Shown here one piece after another: positions 51,283 to 61,798 of a stretch of 64,000 bases of DNA. The translations under genes were made by a program, and so were the position numbers. This DNA is from Candidatus Streptomyces philanthi. GTDB taxonomy: Bacteria > Actinomycetota > Actinomycetes > Streptomycetales > Streptomycetaceae. Under the pieces are notes generated by a model. The model made no database searches and was not told the DNA's origin. It saw nothing but the letters and a program-made list of their open reading frames with translations. The stretch covers positions 6,679,501 to 6,743,500 of the forward strand of contig CP073042.1 of the NCBI GenBank assembly GCA_018114805.1, given 5' to 3'. The first letter of the stretch is position 1. Every line of letters starts with the position of its first letter.

Positions 51283-52091
51283 GTGCGCGTATTCGTCACC
51301 GGAGTGACCGGATACATAGGGTCCGCGGTCGTCCGCGAGCTCATCGCCACCGGGCACGAGGTCGTCGGGCTCGCCCGCTCGGACACGGCCGTCGCGGCGC
51401 TCACGACGGCCGGGGCCGTCGTGCACCGTGGCTGCCTGGGTGGCCCCGGGCTGCCGCGGGACCGAGGAGGTCCCGCCCGTCCCGGGATCGACGGCGCCCC
51501 GCATTGCGGCCGAGAACGCGGTCATGGCCCTGGCCGAGCAGGGCGTGCGCGCCTCCGTCGTGCGGGGTTGCGCCGGCCACCCACGGCGAGGGCGGCAGGG
51601 GGCTCATCTCGCGCCTGGTCGACCTCGCCCGCGAGCGGGGGGTGTCGGCCTTCGTCGGCGGGTCGAACCGCTGGCCCGCGGTGCACCGGTGGGACGCGGC
51701 GCGCCTGTTCCGGCTGGCATTGTAGGACGCCCCGGCGCGTTCGATCCTGCACGGCGCCGCCGAGGAGGGGGTGCCGTTACGTGCCATCGCCGAGGTCATT
51801 GGCCGCCGGTTGCGGGTGCCGGTCGTGAGCCTGACACCCGCCGAGGCAGGCTGTCACTTCGAGTTCCTCGCCGACCTCGTCTCGCTGGACAACCTGGTGT
51901 CGAGCGACCTGACGCGGCAGCGGTTGGGTTGGATCTCCAGCCGTCCCGGGCTCCTTACCGACCTGGAAGCCGACCCCCGCCTGGTGACCCGCGCCGGCGC
52001 GCTGGCAGCGACGGACGACCCGGCGCCGTGCGAAGACCAACCCGACTCGGGTTGCTGTCAGGCGATGACCCAGCAACCCATCCCGGGGTGA
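51283..52091 (+). pseudogene. NAD(P)-dependent epimerase/SDR remnant with internal deletion and stop
   Basis: GTG 51283 begins the Rossmann motif MRVFVTGVTGYIGSAVVREL and GHEVVGLARSDTAVAALTTAG. After VVHRG about 75 residues are missing (near 51430-51445), and the sequence resumes in another frame with GTEEVPPVPGSTAPRIAAEN and GVRASVVRG. A third frame carries LISRLVDLARERGVSAFVGG and VHRWDAARLFRLAL, followed by TAG at 51723-51725 (Glu expected) and HGAAEEGVPLRAIAEVIGRR to the stop. Extended SDR proteins of this type act on sugar nucleotides or NADPH-binding regulators; substrate unknown. Confidence 0.75.
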
Positions 52092-52180
52092 GGACGGTCC
52101 CGTGCCCGGCGACACCCACTCCAACAACGTTGTCAGCCCAGCGGGCGCCGCGACGGCGCCTCCGAGGGTGTGTCGTGGGG

Positions 52181-52889
52181 TCAGCCCGCGCTGGCCACCC
52201 GGCGCGTGATCGACCGGCAGGTTCGGAAGAACCGCACTACCTGGTCGTTGTTGTCGTCGGCGAGCAGGGTCAGCCATGTCCCGTCGGGGAAGGACAGCCG
52301 AAAGCGCGGGAAGCGCTGGTCGGCGTCGCTCGGGATGTCGGGCCTGGCCGTCCGGTACGGGATGCGGGACACGATCCGCAGCCGCCGGGCCCGGCCCTTG
52401 AACCACACCCGTGAGGGGGCCGCGAGGAGGACCAACTCCTCGTCCGTCGGCACGATCAGCCGCTCCCCGTCGGGTGCCTGCCCGTACCAGGACAGCAGCG
52501 TCTGCCCTGCCGCGCCGCCCCAGTCGCCGTCGAACGTTCTGGTACAGCCCCTGTTGGCGCGCCGCCGCCGCGCGGCGCTCGGCGGCCTCCTGCGCGTCCT
52601 TCCTGGCGCGCCGCGCCGTGGCGCTGAGTGCCAGGCCGCCCCAGCCCTCGATGGCCGCCACGAGGAGCAACGGCGAGGCCACCACGAACCCGAGGGTGGC
52701 CACCACACGGGGGAGCGGGCGGCGCCGCAGGCGCACCCGTCCCGCGCCTGCCTGGGCCGGTCCCGGAAGCGAGGTCACCAGGGCGCACCAGGTCGCCGAC
52801 TCGGCCCACGTACGGGCTGTCGCCGATCGTGACTGGCCTTCCAGCGCGACCAGTTCGGCCGCCCGCGTCCGCCAGCGCTTGGTTCCCAC
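52181..52889 (-). pseudogene. Small membrane protein of unknown function, frameshifted
   Basis: GTG 52889 opens MGTKRWRTRAAELVALEGQS. A basic region and a hydrophobic pair of segments (VVATLGFVVASPLLLVAAIE) are followed by a Lys/Arg/Ala-rich helix (ARRARKDAQEAAERRAAAAR). Near 52530 the frame shifts, and a soluble C-terminal domain continues (QTLLSWYGQAPDGERLIVPT ... SFPDGTWLTLLADDNNDQVV) to the stop near 52181. Not recognised beyond resembling Streptomyces hypothetical membrane proteins. Its 5' end lies next to the truncated PKS, so the deletion breakpoint is within about 40 bp. Confidence 0.6.
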
Positions 52890-52929
52890 CTGCCCAGGGT
52901 AACCGGGCCGGGTGGGACGGCCGTTGGGC

Positions 52930-55911
52930 GTCTCGCAGTTCGGGGCGCGGGGTGGGTGGTCGTCGCGCTCGTCGATTACGCCCTGTGCGAGCTGCTCGCC
53001 TCCTACGGCATGCTGCCCGAGATCACCTTCGGCGAGCGCACCGGTTCGCTGGTCGCGGCCGTCATCTCCGGCGTGCTCAGCCTGGGGGCCGCGGTCGGCC
53101 ACCACCTGGCGCTGGAGTGGGCACGCGGTTCGGCCGAGCCGGTCGCCTTCGCCCGGGTGCGGCCGGAGCGTGAGGCGTTCGAGGGGGTGCTGCGCGACTG
53201 GCAGGGCCAGGCCCACCTGTCGGCCGTCTACGGGCCGAACGAGCGGGTGCTCTCCGGCGCCCCCGCGGCGCTCGCCCAGGTCACCGACGCGCTGGCCGCC
53301 GCCGGCGCCGAGATCACCGAGGAGCGGGAGGGCACCTGGCCCTCCGTGGCCTACCAGGGCCAGGCGGATGCCTGGCAGCGGACCGTGCGCGACGCCGCGT
53401 ACCAGCAGCCCGACAGCCGCTACCAGTCGCCGCACACCCTGACCACCAGCCGCAACCCCGAGGCGCTGCGCGCCGACTTCCGCGACCACGCGCTGACCGC
53501 ACCGATCCGCTACGACGAGGGCCTGCGGGAGCTGTACAACCAGGGCTACCGCTTCTTCGTCGAGCTGGGCGCGCCCCGCGACGCCGAGGTCCTGCGCCGC
53601 GAGGACGTCGTCGTGCTGCGGCTGACTGACGCGGGCTCCGCGCTGGAGTCGCTGCTGCGCGCGCTGGCCCGGCTCTCCTGCCAGGGCTCGTCCCTGAACT
53701 GGCAGGATCACTACGCGGGCCAGGGCCGGTGCAAGCTGATGCTGCCCAACTACCCCTTCGAGCCGACCCGCCACTGGCTGGCCCACTCCGGCGCCGACCG
53801 GGAGTCGGCCGAGCTGACCGGCCGCCTCGGCGGCCGGCTCAGCCGCGAGGAGCTGCGCGGCGAGGAGCTGGGGCTGCCGGTCAGGCAGAAGCAGTACCTG
53901 TACACCTTCGCGCACCAGAACTTCCCCGAGCTGGTGGACAACTCGGGCTTCGTGCACGTGGGTTACTACCTGGAGATGTTGCGGGCCGTGCTGGCCGAGC
54001 GGCACCCGGGCCGGCTGTGCCGGGTGCGCGAGATGCGGTTCACGGCCCCGATCATGGTCTTCGCCGAGGAGACGAAGGAGGTCCTGCTCGTCCTCGACCC
54101 GCGCGAGGACGGCGACGACCCGCGCGAGGACGGCGACGGTTCGTTCGACTTTCAGTTCCACAGCAAGGAGGCCGACGCCGCGCAGTGGAGCCTGAACGTG
54201 CACGGCGTGGTCGGCTCCGCCGACGAGGTGGCCGACGCCGCTCCGCTGGACATCGCCGCCGCCCAGCGCGCCAGCGACCGCCACGTGCCCCGCGAGGAGT
54301 TCTACGAGCCGTTGGAACAGGACCGCGGCTTCTGCTTCGGCCCGGCCGTGCGCTACGTCGACGGCGCCTGGTGGCGCGGCCGGAGCGAGGTGCTGGTTGG
54401 CTTCGCGGCGCCCGAGGGCGTGACCGCGCGCCGCGCGTACGCCCTTGGCTTCCACCCCGGTGTCCTCGACAGTTGCGCCCAGACCTGCAACTACGTGGCC
54501 GTCGAGCGCACCCCGAGCGGGCGCAAGTACATGGTCGCCGAGATGGACGAGGTGCTTCTGCGCCCGTGCTCCACGGCCGAGGGACTGTTCGCCAGCGTGG
54601 CCGTCCCCGACTACCACGCGGAGCGAGGGGAGATCACCGGCAGCATCCGGCTCGTGGACGGCTCGGGCACCACCGTGGCCTCGGTCGGGCACATCCGGCT
54701 CAAGGAGTTCGACGAGAAGAAGCTCGGCGAACTCAAGGCCATGATGGACGCCGCCACTCTGGACAAGGAGGGCGAGGACCGGGACTTCCTCCAGCGCTAC
54801 GGCTACGCGAACGCCGAACGCAAGCAGGAGATGGTCCTGGAGTACCTGAGCCGGCTGCTCGCGTACATCCTGGAGATGGAGCCGGAGGAGGTCGACCCGG
54901 ACCAGCCGATGAGCGACTTCGGTCTGGACTCGATGACCGGCCTGCGCTTCTTCCACAAGACCGCCACTCTGCTCTCCGTCGACATCTCCTTCGCCGACAT
55001 GGTCTAGAGCGACACCCTGCGCGGCCTCGCGCAGGGCCTGACGGACCTGCTCCCCGGCGGCAGCGGACTGCGCGCCACCCAGACCAAGCCGTACGAGGAC
55101 GACCTGTCCCCGGCGCACTGGGTGCACCGCTACGAGCCACGGACCGACGCCAAGGTGCGCCTGTTCTGCTTCCCCAACGGCTACCGCGACGCCGACCTGT
55201 TCGACGACTGGCGCGAGCGCCTGGGCTCGGAGATCGACGTGTGCGCGATCAAGCTGCCGGCGATGGACACCAAGCGCCTGGACGAGCGGGCCCCGTCCGA
55301 CCTCGACGCCTTCTTGCGGACCATGGAGCGCGTCATCGACCCGAAGCTGCTCGACATCCCCTGCGCCACCTTCGGGCACAGCTGGGGCGCGCTGTTCTCC
55401 TTCCGGCTGGCCCACCGGCTCGGCCTGAACCCGGACGCCCGCCTGGTCAAGACGTTCGTCTCGGGCTTCGCCGCGCCCAGCGGGCCCAACCCCAGCATCC
55501 AGGACATCCTGGATGAGCTGGCGAAGAACGGCATGAAGCGCATCCCCACCTACGACGAGATCCGGCATGACCCCGAGCCGTCGAGGTCGTAGTCCGCGCC
55601 TACGGGGACGCCTGGAGCTACGGCGAGGTGGAGACGCGGGCGACGCTGCCGCAGTTGCTGGCGGCGTGCAGCCTCATCGACCGCTACACCTACGACCCCG
55701 AGGAGACCTTCTCCGCGCCCATCACGGCCTTCCACGGCGTGGACGACTGGGTGGCCTCGGAGGAGACCAAGCTGTGGGAGGGGCTGACCACCTGTCCCTT
55801 CCTGCTGCACACCATGCCGGCGACCAGCAGTTCATCGACGCGCACCAGTCCCAGGACCGCCTGCTGGCCATCATCCGGCAGGAACTGCTGAGCGCGGTGG
55901 GCCAGTCGTGA
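52930..55911 (+). pseudogene. 5'-truncated polyketide synthase: AT(inactive)-DH-ACP-TE
   Basis: The open frame begins inside an acyltransferase (YALCELLASYGMLPEITF) with no KS or start codon upstream, next to another gene's 5' end, so the 5' part is deleted. The AT nucleophile motif reads GERTG instead of GHSxG. The AT end and linker (LMLPNYPFEPTRHWL) are normal. A hot-dog DH follows (FVHVGYYLEMLRAVLAE; GFHPGVLDSCAQTCNYV with an Asp), then an ACP (MSDFGLDSMTGLRFF), a TAG at 55005-55007, and a thioesterase (ATFGHSWGALFSFRLAHRL; HGVDDWVASEE). The TE has frameshifts near 55580 and 55825, and the usual GDH motif reads GDQQF. A 21-bp in-frame tandem duplication lies at 54096-54137. The stop overlaps a GTG upstream of the HCS gene. 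Confidence 0.85.
54096..54137. repeat. 21-bp in-frame tandem duplication in PKS dehydratase domain
   Basis: Bases 54096-54116 are repeated exactly at 54117-54137, giving DPREDGD twice. The frame is preserved. Confidence 0.9.
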
Positions 55912-55958
55912 GCGGCGGGATGTACGGGGACGGGACCATGAACACGAGGAGAGACACT

Positions 55959-57224
55959 ATGCACCCCCGCGCGGCCGGCATCGAGGCCATCAACTTCTAC
56001 GGCGGCTCGGCCTACCTCGACGTACATACCCTGGCCGAGTACCGTGGGTTGGACAACGAGCGGTTCGCCAACCTGCCCATGCACGAGAAGTCGGTTGCCC
56101 TGCCCTTCGAGGACCCGGTCTCCTTCGCGGTCAACGCCGCCAAGCCGATCGTGGACGCGCTCAGCCAGGAGGAGCGGGACCGCATCGAGGTCCTGATCAC
56201 CTGTACCGAGTCCGGCATCGACTTCGGCAAGTCGCTCAGCACCTACGTGCACGACTACCTGGGACTGAACCGCGGCTGCCGGCTGTTCCAGGTGAAGAAC
56301 GCCTGCTACGCGGGGACCGCCGGCTTCCAGAACGCCGTCAACTTCGTCCTCTCCCAGGTCTCCCCGGGCCCCAAGGGCCTGGTGGTGACCACCGACATCT
56401 CCCGCTTCAAGGCCACCGAGGGCGGCGAGGCACTCCAGGAGGACTGGTCGTTCGCCGAGCCCAGCGGCGGCGCCGGGGCGATGGCCATCCTGGTCAGCGA
56501 CACCCCGCACGTCTTCAGCGTGGACGTCGGCGCCAACGGCTACTACGGGTACGAGGTGATGGACACCTGCCGGCCCGTGCCCGACAGCGAGGCCGGCAAC
56601 GCCGACCTGTCGCTGATGTCCTAGCTGGACTGCTGCGAGGCGGCCTACCGCGCGTACGCCGACAAGGTTGAGGGCGTCGACTACGCCGCCACCTTCTACT
56701 ACCTCTCCTTCCACACCCCCTTCGGCGGCATGGTCAAGGGCGCGCACCGCACGATGATGCGCTGCATGTGCAAGGCGAAGAACCCCGCCATCGAGGCCGA
56801 CTTCGAGCGCCGCGTGCTGCCCGGACTCTCCTACTGCCAGCGGGTGGGCAACGTCTTCGGCGGCACCGTCTTCCTCAACCTGCTGGGCACCATCGCCCAC
56901 GGCGACTTCAGCGCGCCCAAGCGGGTGGGCATCTTCTCCTACGGCTCCGGCTGCTGCTCGGAGTTCTACAGCGGCGTCGTCACCCAGGACGGCCAGGACC
57001 GGGTGCGGGCCATGGGCACCGGCAAGGTGCTCGACGACCGGTACGAGCTGAGCATCGAGCAGTACCTGCGACTGACCAAGGAGAACGAGGTCATCGAGTT
57101 CGGCACCCGCAACGTGGAGCTGCGACTCGACCTCGTGCCCGAGGTGCTCGACACCGTCTCGGGCACGGGCCGGCTCTTCCTCAAGCGCGTCAACGAGTTC
57201 CACTGGGAGTACGAGTGGGTGTGA
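55959..57224 (+). pseudogene. HMG-CoA synthase-like (HCS) enzyme of polyketide beta-branching, amber stop
   Basis: Start chosen at ATG 55959, with GAGGAGAG 6 bp upstream (MHPRAAGIEAINFYGGSAYL). HCS hallmarks: VKNACYAGTAGFQNA (nucleophile Cys), SFHTPFGGMVKGAHR (His), GIFSYGSGCCSEFYSG, and the final EFHWEYEWV. A TAG at 56622-56624 replaces the Tyr of the conserved MSYLDCCE; the frame is otherwise continuous to 57224. In HCS cassettes this enzyme adds an acetyl unit from a donor ACP to the beta-keto group of an ACP-bound chain, the first step to a beta-methyl branch. GTGA overlap with the ECH2-like gene. Confidence 0.92.
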
Positions 57225-57984
57225 CCGATGTCGTCACCGTGACCGAACCCCGCCCTGGGGTCGCCCAGATCACGATGGCCGACCAGGAGAACAAGAACAC
57301 CTTCACCGGCGACCTGCTCGCCAGCCTCGGGCGGGCGTTCACGCGGGTCCAGGCCGACGAACGGTACAAGGCGGTCATCCTCACCGGCTATGGCAGCTTC
57401 TTCTGCTCGGGCGGCACCCGCGAGGTCCTGCTCGACATCCACGCGGGGAGTCCACCTTCCAGGCCAAGGACGAGGGGATGCCCAACGCGTACTCGCTGCA
57501 GCTGGAATGCCCGATCCCGGTCATCTCCGCCATGCAGCAGGGCCACGCCATCGGGGGCGGCCTGTCCATGGGCCTGTTCGCGGACTTCGTGATCTTGTCC
57601 AGGGAGAGCATCTACACCGCGAACTTCATGAAGTACGGTTTCACTGCCGGCTTCGGGTCGACCCGCGTCTTCCCCGCGAAGCTGAGCCTGGCCCTGGCCC
57701 AGGAGTTCCTGCTCACCGGCCGCACCTTCCGGGGCGCGGAGTTGGCCGAGCGGGGCGTGCCCTACCCGCTGCGGCCCCGCAAGGACGTCCTCGCGGCGGC
57801 CCTCGAACTGGCCGAGAGCCTGGCCGAGAAGCCGCGGCGCTCCCTGGTCCTGCTCAAGGAGCAACTCGTACGGGAGTTGCGCGAGCAGCTTCCCGCGGTG
57901 ATCGAGCAGGAGTTGGCGATGCACGAGGTCACCTTCCACCAGCCGGAGGTCAAGGAACTCCTCCTGAGCCGCTACGGCGCATAG
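57221..57984 (+). pseudogene. Enoyl-CoA hydratase-fold decarboxylase (ECH2/PksI-like) of HCS cassette, frameshifted
   Basis: GTG 57221 overlaps the HCS stop. The crotonase fold is clear: FFCSGGTREVLLDIHAG and the oxyanion-hole segment GHAIGGGLSMGLFADFVILS, followed by ANFMKYGFTAGFGSTRVFPA and AEKPRRSLVLLKEQLV. The GFTxGxGxT type and CSGGT context match the PksI/ECH2 group, which decarboxylates the glutaconyl intermediate, rather than ECH1 dehydratases. One base is lost near 57447 (DIHAG/ESTFQAKDEG). The ECH1 partner and the decarboxylating KS normally found in these cassettes are absent from the window. Confidence 0.85.
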
Positions 57985-58054
57985 CCGCACACGGTGGCAC
58001 GCCAACCCGCCGCGCCAGCGGCACGCATACGAACAGCGCGAGAGAGAAGAGAGC

Positions 58055-58297
58055 ATGACCCAGGAAGAGATCTTCAAGGCCCTCATTTCCGTCTTCTCGG
58101 AGATCATCCCGGAGGTTGACGTGAGCGCGGCCACCCCGCAGGACAGCCTGCGCGACCTGGGCGCCAACTCGATCGACCGGGCCGACATCATCACCGAGAC
58201 CATGGAGGCGGCCGGGGATTCGCTGCCGATGGTGAACTTCGCCGACGCGCAGAGCATCGGCGACATCGTCCGCATCATCGACGAGGCCCGCTCGTGA
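58055..58297 (+). CDS. Free-standing donor acyl carrier protein of HCS cassette
   Basis: Intact, 80 residues; ATG 58055 preceded by GAGAGAAGAGAG. The phosphopantetheine Ser lies in LRDLGANSIDRADIITETME; the NSIDR motif is typical of donor ACPs that carry acetyl/malonyl for HCS enzymes. Its stop overlaps the following ketoreductase GTG by 4 bp. It is intact although the HCS and ECH2 genes just upstream are broken. Confidence 0.9.
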   Translation: MTQEEIFKALISVFSEIIPEVDVSAATPQDSLRDLGANSIDRADIITETMEAAGDSLPMVNFADAQSIGDIVRIIDEARS

Positions 58298-59061
58298 CCA
58301 CCACCCCGGACGCCGACCCCGGCGGCCCGCTCAGCGGCAAGGTGGCCGTCGTCACCGGCGGCTCCCGCGGCCTCGGGCGCGCCACAGTCCTGCGGCTGGC
58401 CAAGGGGGGCGCGACGGTCGCCATCGTCTACGCCAACGACGAGGCGAGCGCGAAGCAGACCCTGCGGGACGCCGAGGACCTGGGCGCCACGGCGCGGATC
58501 TACCGCTGCGACGTGGCCGACTCGGAGCAGGTCACCCAGACCGTGAAGGCCATCACGAGCGAGCTGGGCCCGGTCGACGTCCTGGTCAACAACGCCGGCA
58601 TCATCCGGGACGGCCTCGCCGTGTCCATCAAGGACGAGGACTTCGACGCGGTCCTCAACACCAGCCTCAAGGGCGCGTTCTACTTCATCAAGAGCTGCTA
58701 CTTCGGCTTCATCCGCCGGCGCAGCGGCTCGATTATCAACATATCCTCGGTCGCCGGCGTCTTCGGCAGCGCGGGACAGGCCAACTACGCCTCGGCCAAG
58801 GCGAGCCTGATCGGCCTGACGAAGACGATTGCCAAGGAGCTGGGCGAGCGCAACGTGCGCTGCAACGCGGTCGCCCCCGGTCTGATCAGCACCGACATGA
58901 CCGAGCACCTGCAGGACGACAACCAGCGCCTCGGCCCCGTGCCCATGGACCGTTTCGGTCGCCCGGAGGAGGTCGCCAACCTGGTCGCCTTCCTCGCCAG
59001 CGACGAGAGTTCGTACATCACCGGCCAGGTCGTGTGCGTCGACGGCGGCATGGCGATGTGA
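58294..59061 (+). CDS. 3-oxoacyl-ACP reductase (FabG-like SDR)
   Basis: Intact, 255 residues from GTG 58294. Classical SDR features: TGGSRGLGRATVLRLAKGG (NADPH), DVLVNNAGIIRDGL, catalytic Ser in IINISSVAGVFGSAGQ, YASAK (Tyr/Lys), and VAPGLISTDMTEHL. Sequence style is that of secondary-metabolism FabG-like reductases. Co-transcribed with the donor ACP by overlap. It could reduce beta-keto groups in trans for the PKS, or supply another step of the same pathway. Confidence 0.92.
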   Translation: MTTTPDADPGGPLSGKVAVVTGGSRGLGRATVLRLAKGGATVAIVYANDEASAKQTLRDAEDLGATARIYRCDVADSEQVTQTVKAITSELGPVDVLVNNAGIIRDGLAVSIKDEDFDAVLNTSLKGAFYFIKSCYFGFIRRRSGSIINISSVAGVFGSAGQANYASAKASLIGLTKTIAKELGERNVRCNAVAPGLISTDMTEHLQDDNQRLGPVPMDRFGRPEEVANLVAFLASDESSYITGQVVCVDGGMAM

Positions 59062-59141
59062 CCGCGCCCCCGTGACGGGCGACCCAGCCCGTCACGGGGG
59101 CCACGCGTGCCACCCGCTCGTCCGTCGTGCGGGACGGGGGG

Positions 59142-60053
59142 TCAGTCGTGCGGGACGACGGCGACCGGGCAGCGCGCGTGGTGCAGCGCCGCGTGCGCCA
59201 CCGACCCGATGCGCGAGCCGATGGGGGAGCGCCGTACCCGCCGCCCGACCACCAGCAACTGGGCCCGCGCGGTCTGCGAGAGCAGCAGCTGCCCGCCGCT
59301 GCCGATCTCGACGTGCTCGGCCACCGGCACCTCGGGGAACTTCTCCCGCCAGGGCGCCAGCGCCTCGGTGAGCTGCTCCCTCTCGTACGGTTCAAGTCCG
59401 CCGGCCTCGTCCGCGAGCCGCATGGAGCCGGGCGTGTACGCGTAGATGGGCGGCAGGCTCCAGGCCCGTACGGCGCGCACCGGCACCCCGCGCGCGGCGG
59501 CTGCCTCGAACGCGAAGCGCAGCACCGCGTCGCTGTCCTCGGCCGAACCCTGCTGGCCCACGACGACCTCGCCTTCCGCGGCCTCCCGGGCCGCCGTCGT
59601 CTGCGCCGGCGCGTCCGCCGACCCCTCCTTCGCTTCCTCGGGGGCGCGGACCGAGACGACCGGCCGGCTGGCGCGGGCGAGCACCTGTTGGGCGTGCGAG
59701 CCGAGCAGGAAGCCGAGCAGCGCGCCGTGCCCGCGCGAGCCGAGGACCAGCATCCGCGCCTCCTCGTTCGCCCGCACCAGGGCCGGCACGGGCTCGGCGT
59801 CCAGCACCTCGGCGACGATCGACAGGCCAGGGTGGCGGTCGGCCAACCGCTGCTCGGTCTCGCGCACCAGCTCCCGCGCCCACTTGGCCTGCTCGTCGCC
59901 GCTGTTGGGTATGGGTGTCGACAGCGGCTCCCAGTGCCAGGCATGCACCAAGCGCAGCGGCAGCCCGCGGCGCACCGCCTCGCCGGCCGCCCAGTCGACG
60001 GCCGCCTGGCTCTCGGGCGAGCCGTCCACTCCCACGGTGATCGGACGAGTCAT
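59142..60053 (-). CDS. Universal stress protein, two USP domains
   Basis: Intact, 303 residues from ATG 60053. Domain 1 (MTRPITVGVDGSPESQAAVD ... VLGSRGHGALLGFLLGSHAQ) and domain 2 (AEGEVVVGQQGSAEDSDAVL ... LLVVGRRVRRSPIGSRIGSV) each carry a G-x2-G-x9-GS-like nucleotide-binding end. Streptomyces carries many such tandem USPs, often induced by hypoxia or stress. Convergent with the FabG gene. Confidence 0.93.
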   Translation of the reverse strand: MTRPITVGVDGSPESQAAVDWAAGEAVRRGLPLRLVHAWHWEPLSTPIPNSGDEQAKWARELVRETEQRLADRHPGLSIVAEVLDAEPVPALVRANEEARMLVLGSRGHGALLGFLLGSHAQQVLARASRPVVSVRAPEEAKEGSADAPAQTTAAREAAEGEVVVGQQGSAEDSDAVLRFAFEAAAARGVPVRAVRAWSLPPIYAYTPGSMRLADEAGGLEPYEREQLTEALAPWREKFPEVPVAEHVEIGSGGQLLLSQTARAQLLVVGRRVRRSPIGSRIGSVAHAALHHARCPVAVVPHD

Positions 60054-60145
60054 GGTCGGCCTCCATAGCGTTCGGTGAACGAGGGCGAGGTCGCGCCCTC
60101 TCGATCATCAGCATCGCAAACGCCGCTACCCGCAGGTCAGGGCCG

Positions 60146-61798
60146 TTAGTCCCGCCTCCCCGAGGGGGTGTGATATGGCCCGTGACGCCGCCGGCACCGT
60201 CGCCCGCCCCCGTCCTCAGTCCAACAGGGCGCCGGCCGCCGCCAGCAGGTCCGTCCTGGTAGTGCTCGGTGACGTCGCGCTGGGTCAGGTCGTGCAGCGC
60301 GTCCGCCTGCACGCCCAGGTCCTCTAGCGGCACGTCGACGTTGCCCCGGGCCCGCGTGGCGCGGCGCAGCGCGACGCGGAACCCGGCGCCGCGCGGCAGG
60401 TCGCCGAGGAGTTCGGGCAGCCAGACCCGCAGCAACTCGTGCGTCCACACGTTGGCGCCGCCGCCCCCGGTGCGGCGCGCCGTCCCCAGGAGGGGCCCGA
60501 GGGCGTTGTCCTGGAAGCCGGCGGCGAAGATGTCGGCGGCCGAGTACGACAGCGCGTCGGTGATGAGCACCTTCGTGCCGGCGTAGCGCGGCAGCCCGGT
60601 GGTGAGCGCCTGCGGGTCGGTCAGCGGAAACCCTTGCGAGTACACCTCGCCCGTCTCCACGGCCGCCCGGATCGAGCTGCTCCAGGTGCGGAAGTCGGCG
60701 TGGGCCCGGGCGAGCGTGAGCGCGCCGCGCGTGGTCGACAGCGAGAAGCTCACCGGCGTGACCGGCCGCTCGCTCAGCACCTGCAACGCCGACTCCGCGG
60801 CCGGGACGTGCCCCCCGGGGTTGCCGCGCACGTCCACGACCAGCCCCGCCGCGGGCGCGCGCTGCGATCTGCGCCACCTGTTCGGCGAACGAGCGCGCGC
60901 CCGGCACGTTGAACGAGAACAGCCGCAGTTACCCGTACGAGCGACCGCCCAGCCGCAGCGTGCGGTGGGCCAGCACGCTGCGCGGCGAGCGCGCGGGCGA
61001 GCGCCGCGCCCGGGGCGGGGCGAACAGGCCGCGCTTGACCTGGCGCGCCGTCTCGCTCCCGACGTCGATGCCCAGGCTCGTGCCGAGCGTGGGCACCGGG
61101 TCCTGGGCCCGCCCGGCGTACCGCTCGGCCGCGCACACCCGCCACGGGAGGCGCGTCTCGCGGCGGCGCCCGCCGCGCGTGCGGTAGGCGAGCAGCACCT
61201 CCAGCTCGTCCGGCGGGAGAGTGGTACGCAGCGGGCGCAGCGTCAACGCCTCGAGACCGCGCGCCAGCCGCGCGTCGAGGTGGGAGCCCGCCTGGGCGGC
61301 GGCGTTGCGCTCCACGGCCCGCTCGATCGGGACGCCGTTCCAGGACTCCAGCTCGGCGCCGACGTCGAAGCCGGCGTGCACCAGCGAACGGTCGATCTTG
61401 GAGACGATGTGGTGCGCCGCCCCCTCGGCGTCCGTGTAGCGCTCGACGAGGAATCCTAGCGTCGCCACGTGGCCACGGTAGGGCGCCGGGAGCTGGTAGA
61501 CGGTGTGCAGGTCGCGCAGCGCCCGGAAGACGTCCGCCAACTCGGCGTGGAACTGCGACTCGCTGAGCGGCGCCAGATGCCGCTCCAGCAGGCGCAGCCG
61601 CTGCACCGGGTCGGTGGCGTGCATGGCCCGCTTCAACGGCAGTTGCACGTACAGCTTGTCGATCAACACCCGGGCGGCGGTGACCAGTTGGTAGCGCCCT
61701 GCGAGCGGCAGCGGGTCGGCCTCCGCCCGCCGCAGGAACTCCGCGAGGCCCACCGAGTCCGGCAGCGCGCGGGCCGGTCGGCCGACCGTCCGGCTCAC
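60146..61798 (-). pseudogene. S41-family (tail-specific-like) serine peptidase, ochre and frameshifts
   Basis: GTG 61798 overlaps the amidohydrolase stop. An N-terminal helical part precedes a PDZ-like segment (IVSKIDRSLVHAGFDVGAEL ... NGVPIERAV). TAA at 60929-60931 interrupts GGRSYG-stop-LRLFSFNVPGA, where Tyr is likely. After a frameshift near 60865 the peptidase core continues: VVDVRGNPGGHV, then KVLITDALSYSAADIFAAGF containing the catalytic Ser, and TGGGGANVW. A C-terminal shift occurs near 60250. S41 peptidases of this type are usually exported and act on proteins or peptides at the cell surface; no signal peptide is visible in the start chosen. Confidence 0.8.

Noticed and set aside
51777..55568. 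A 1263-codon open frame on the minus strand opposite the second PKS
   Set aside because: Low-complexity Val/Gly/Arg/His-rich antisense shadow of a high-GC coding strand; the opposite strand has clear PKS motifs.
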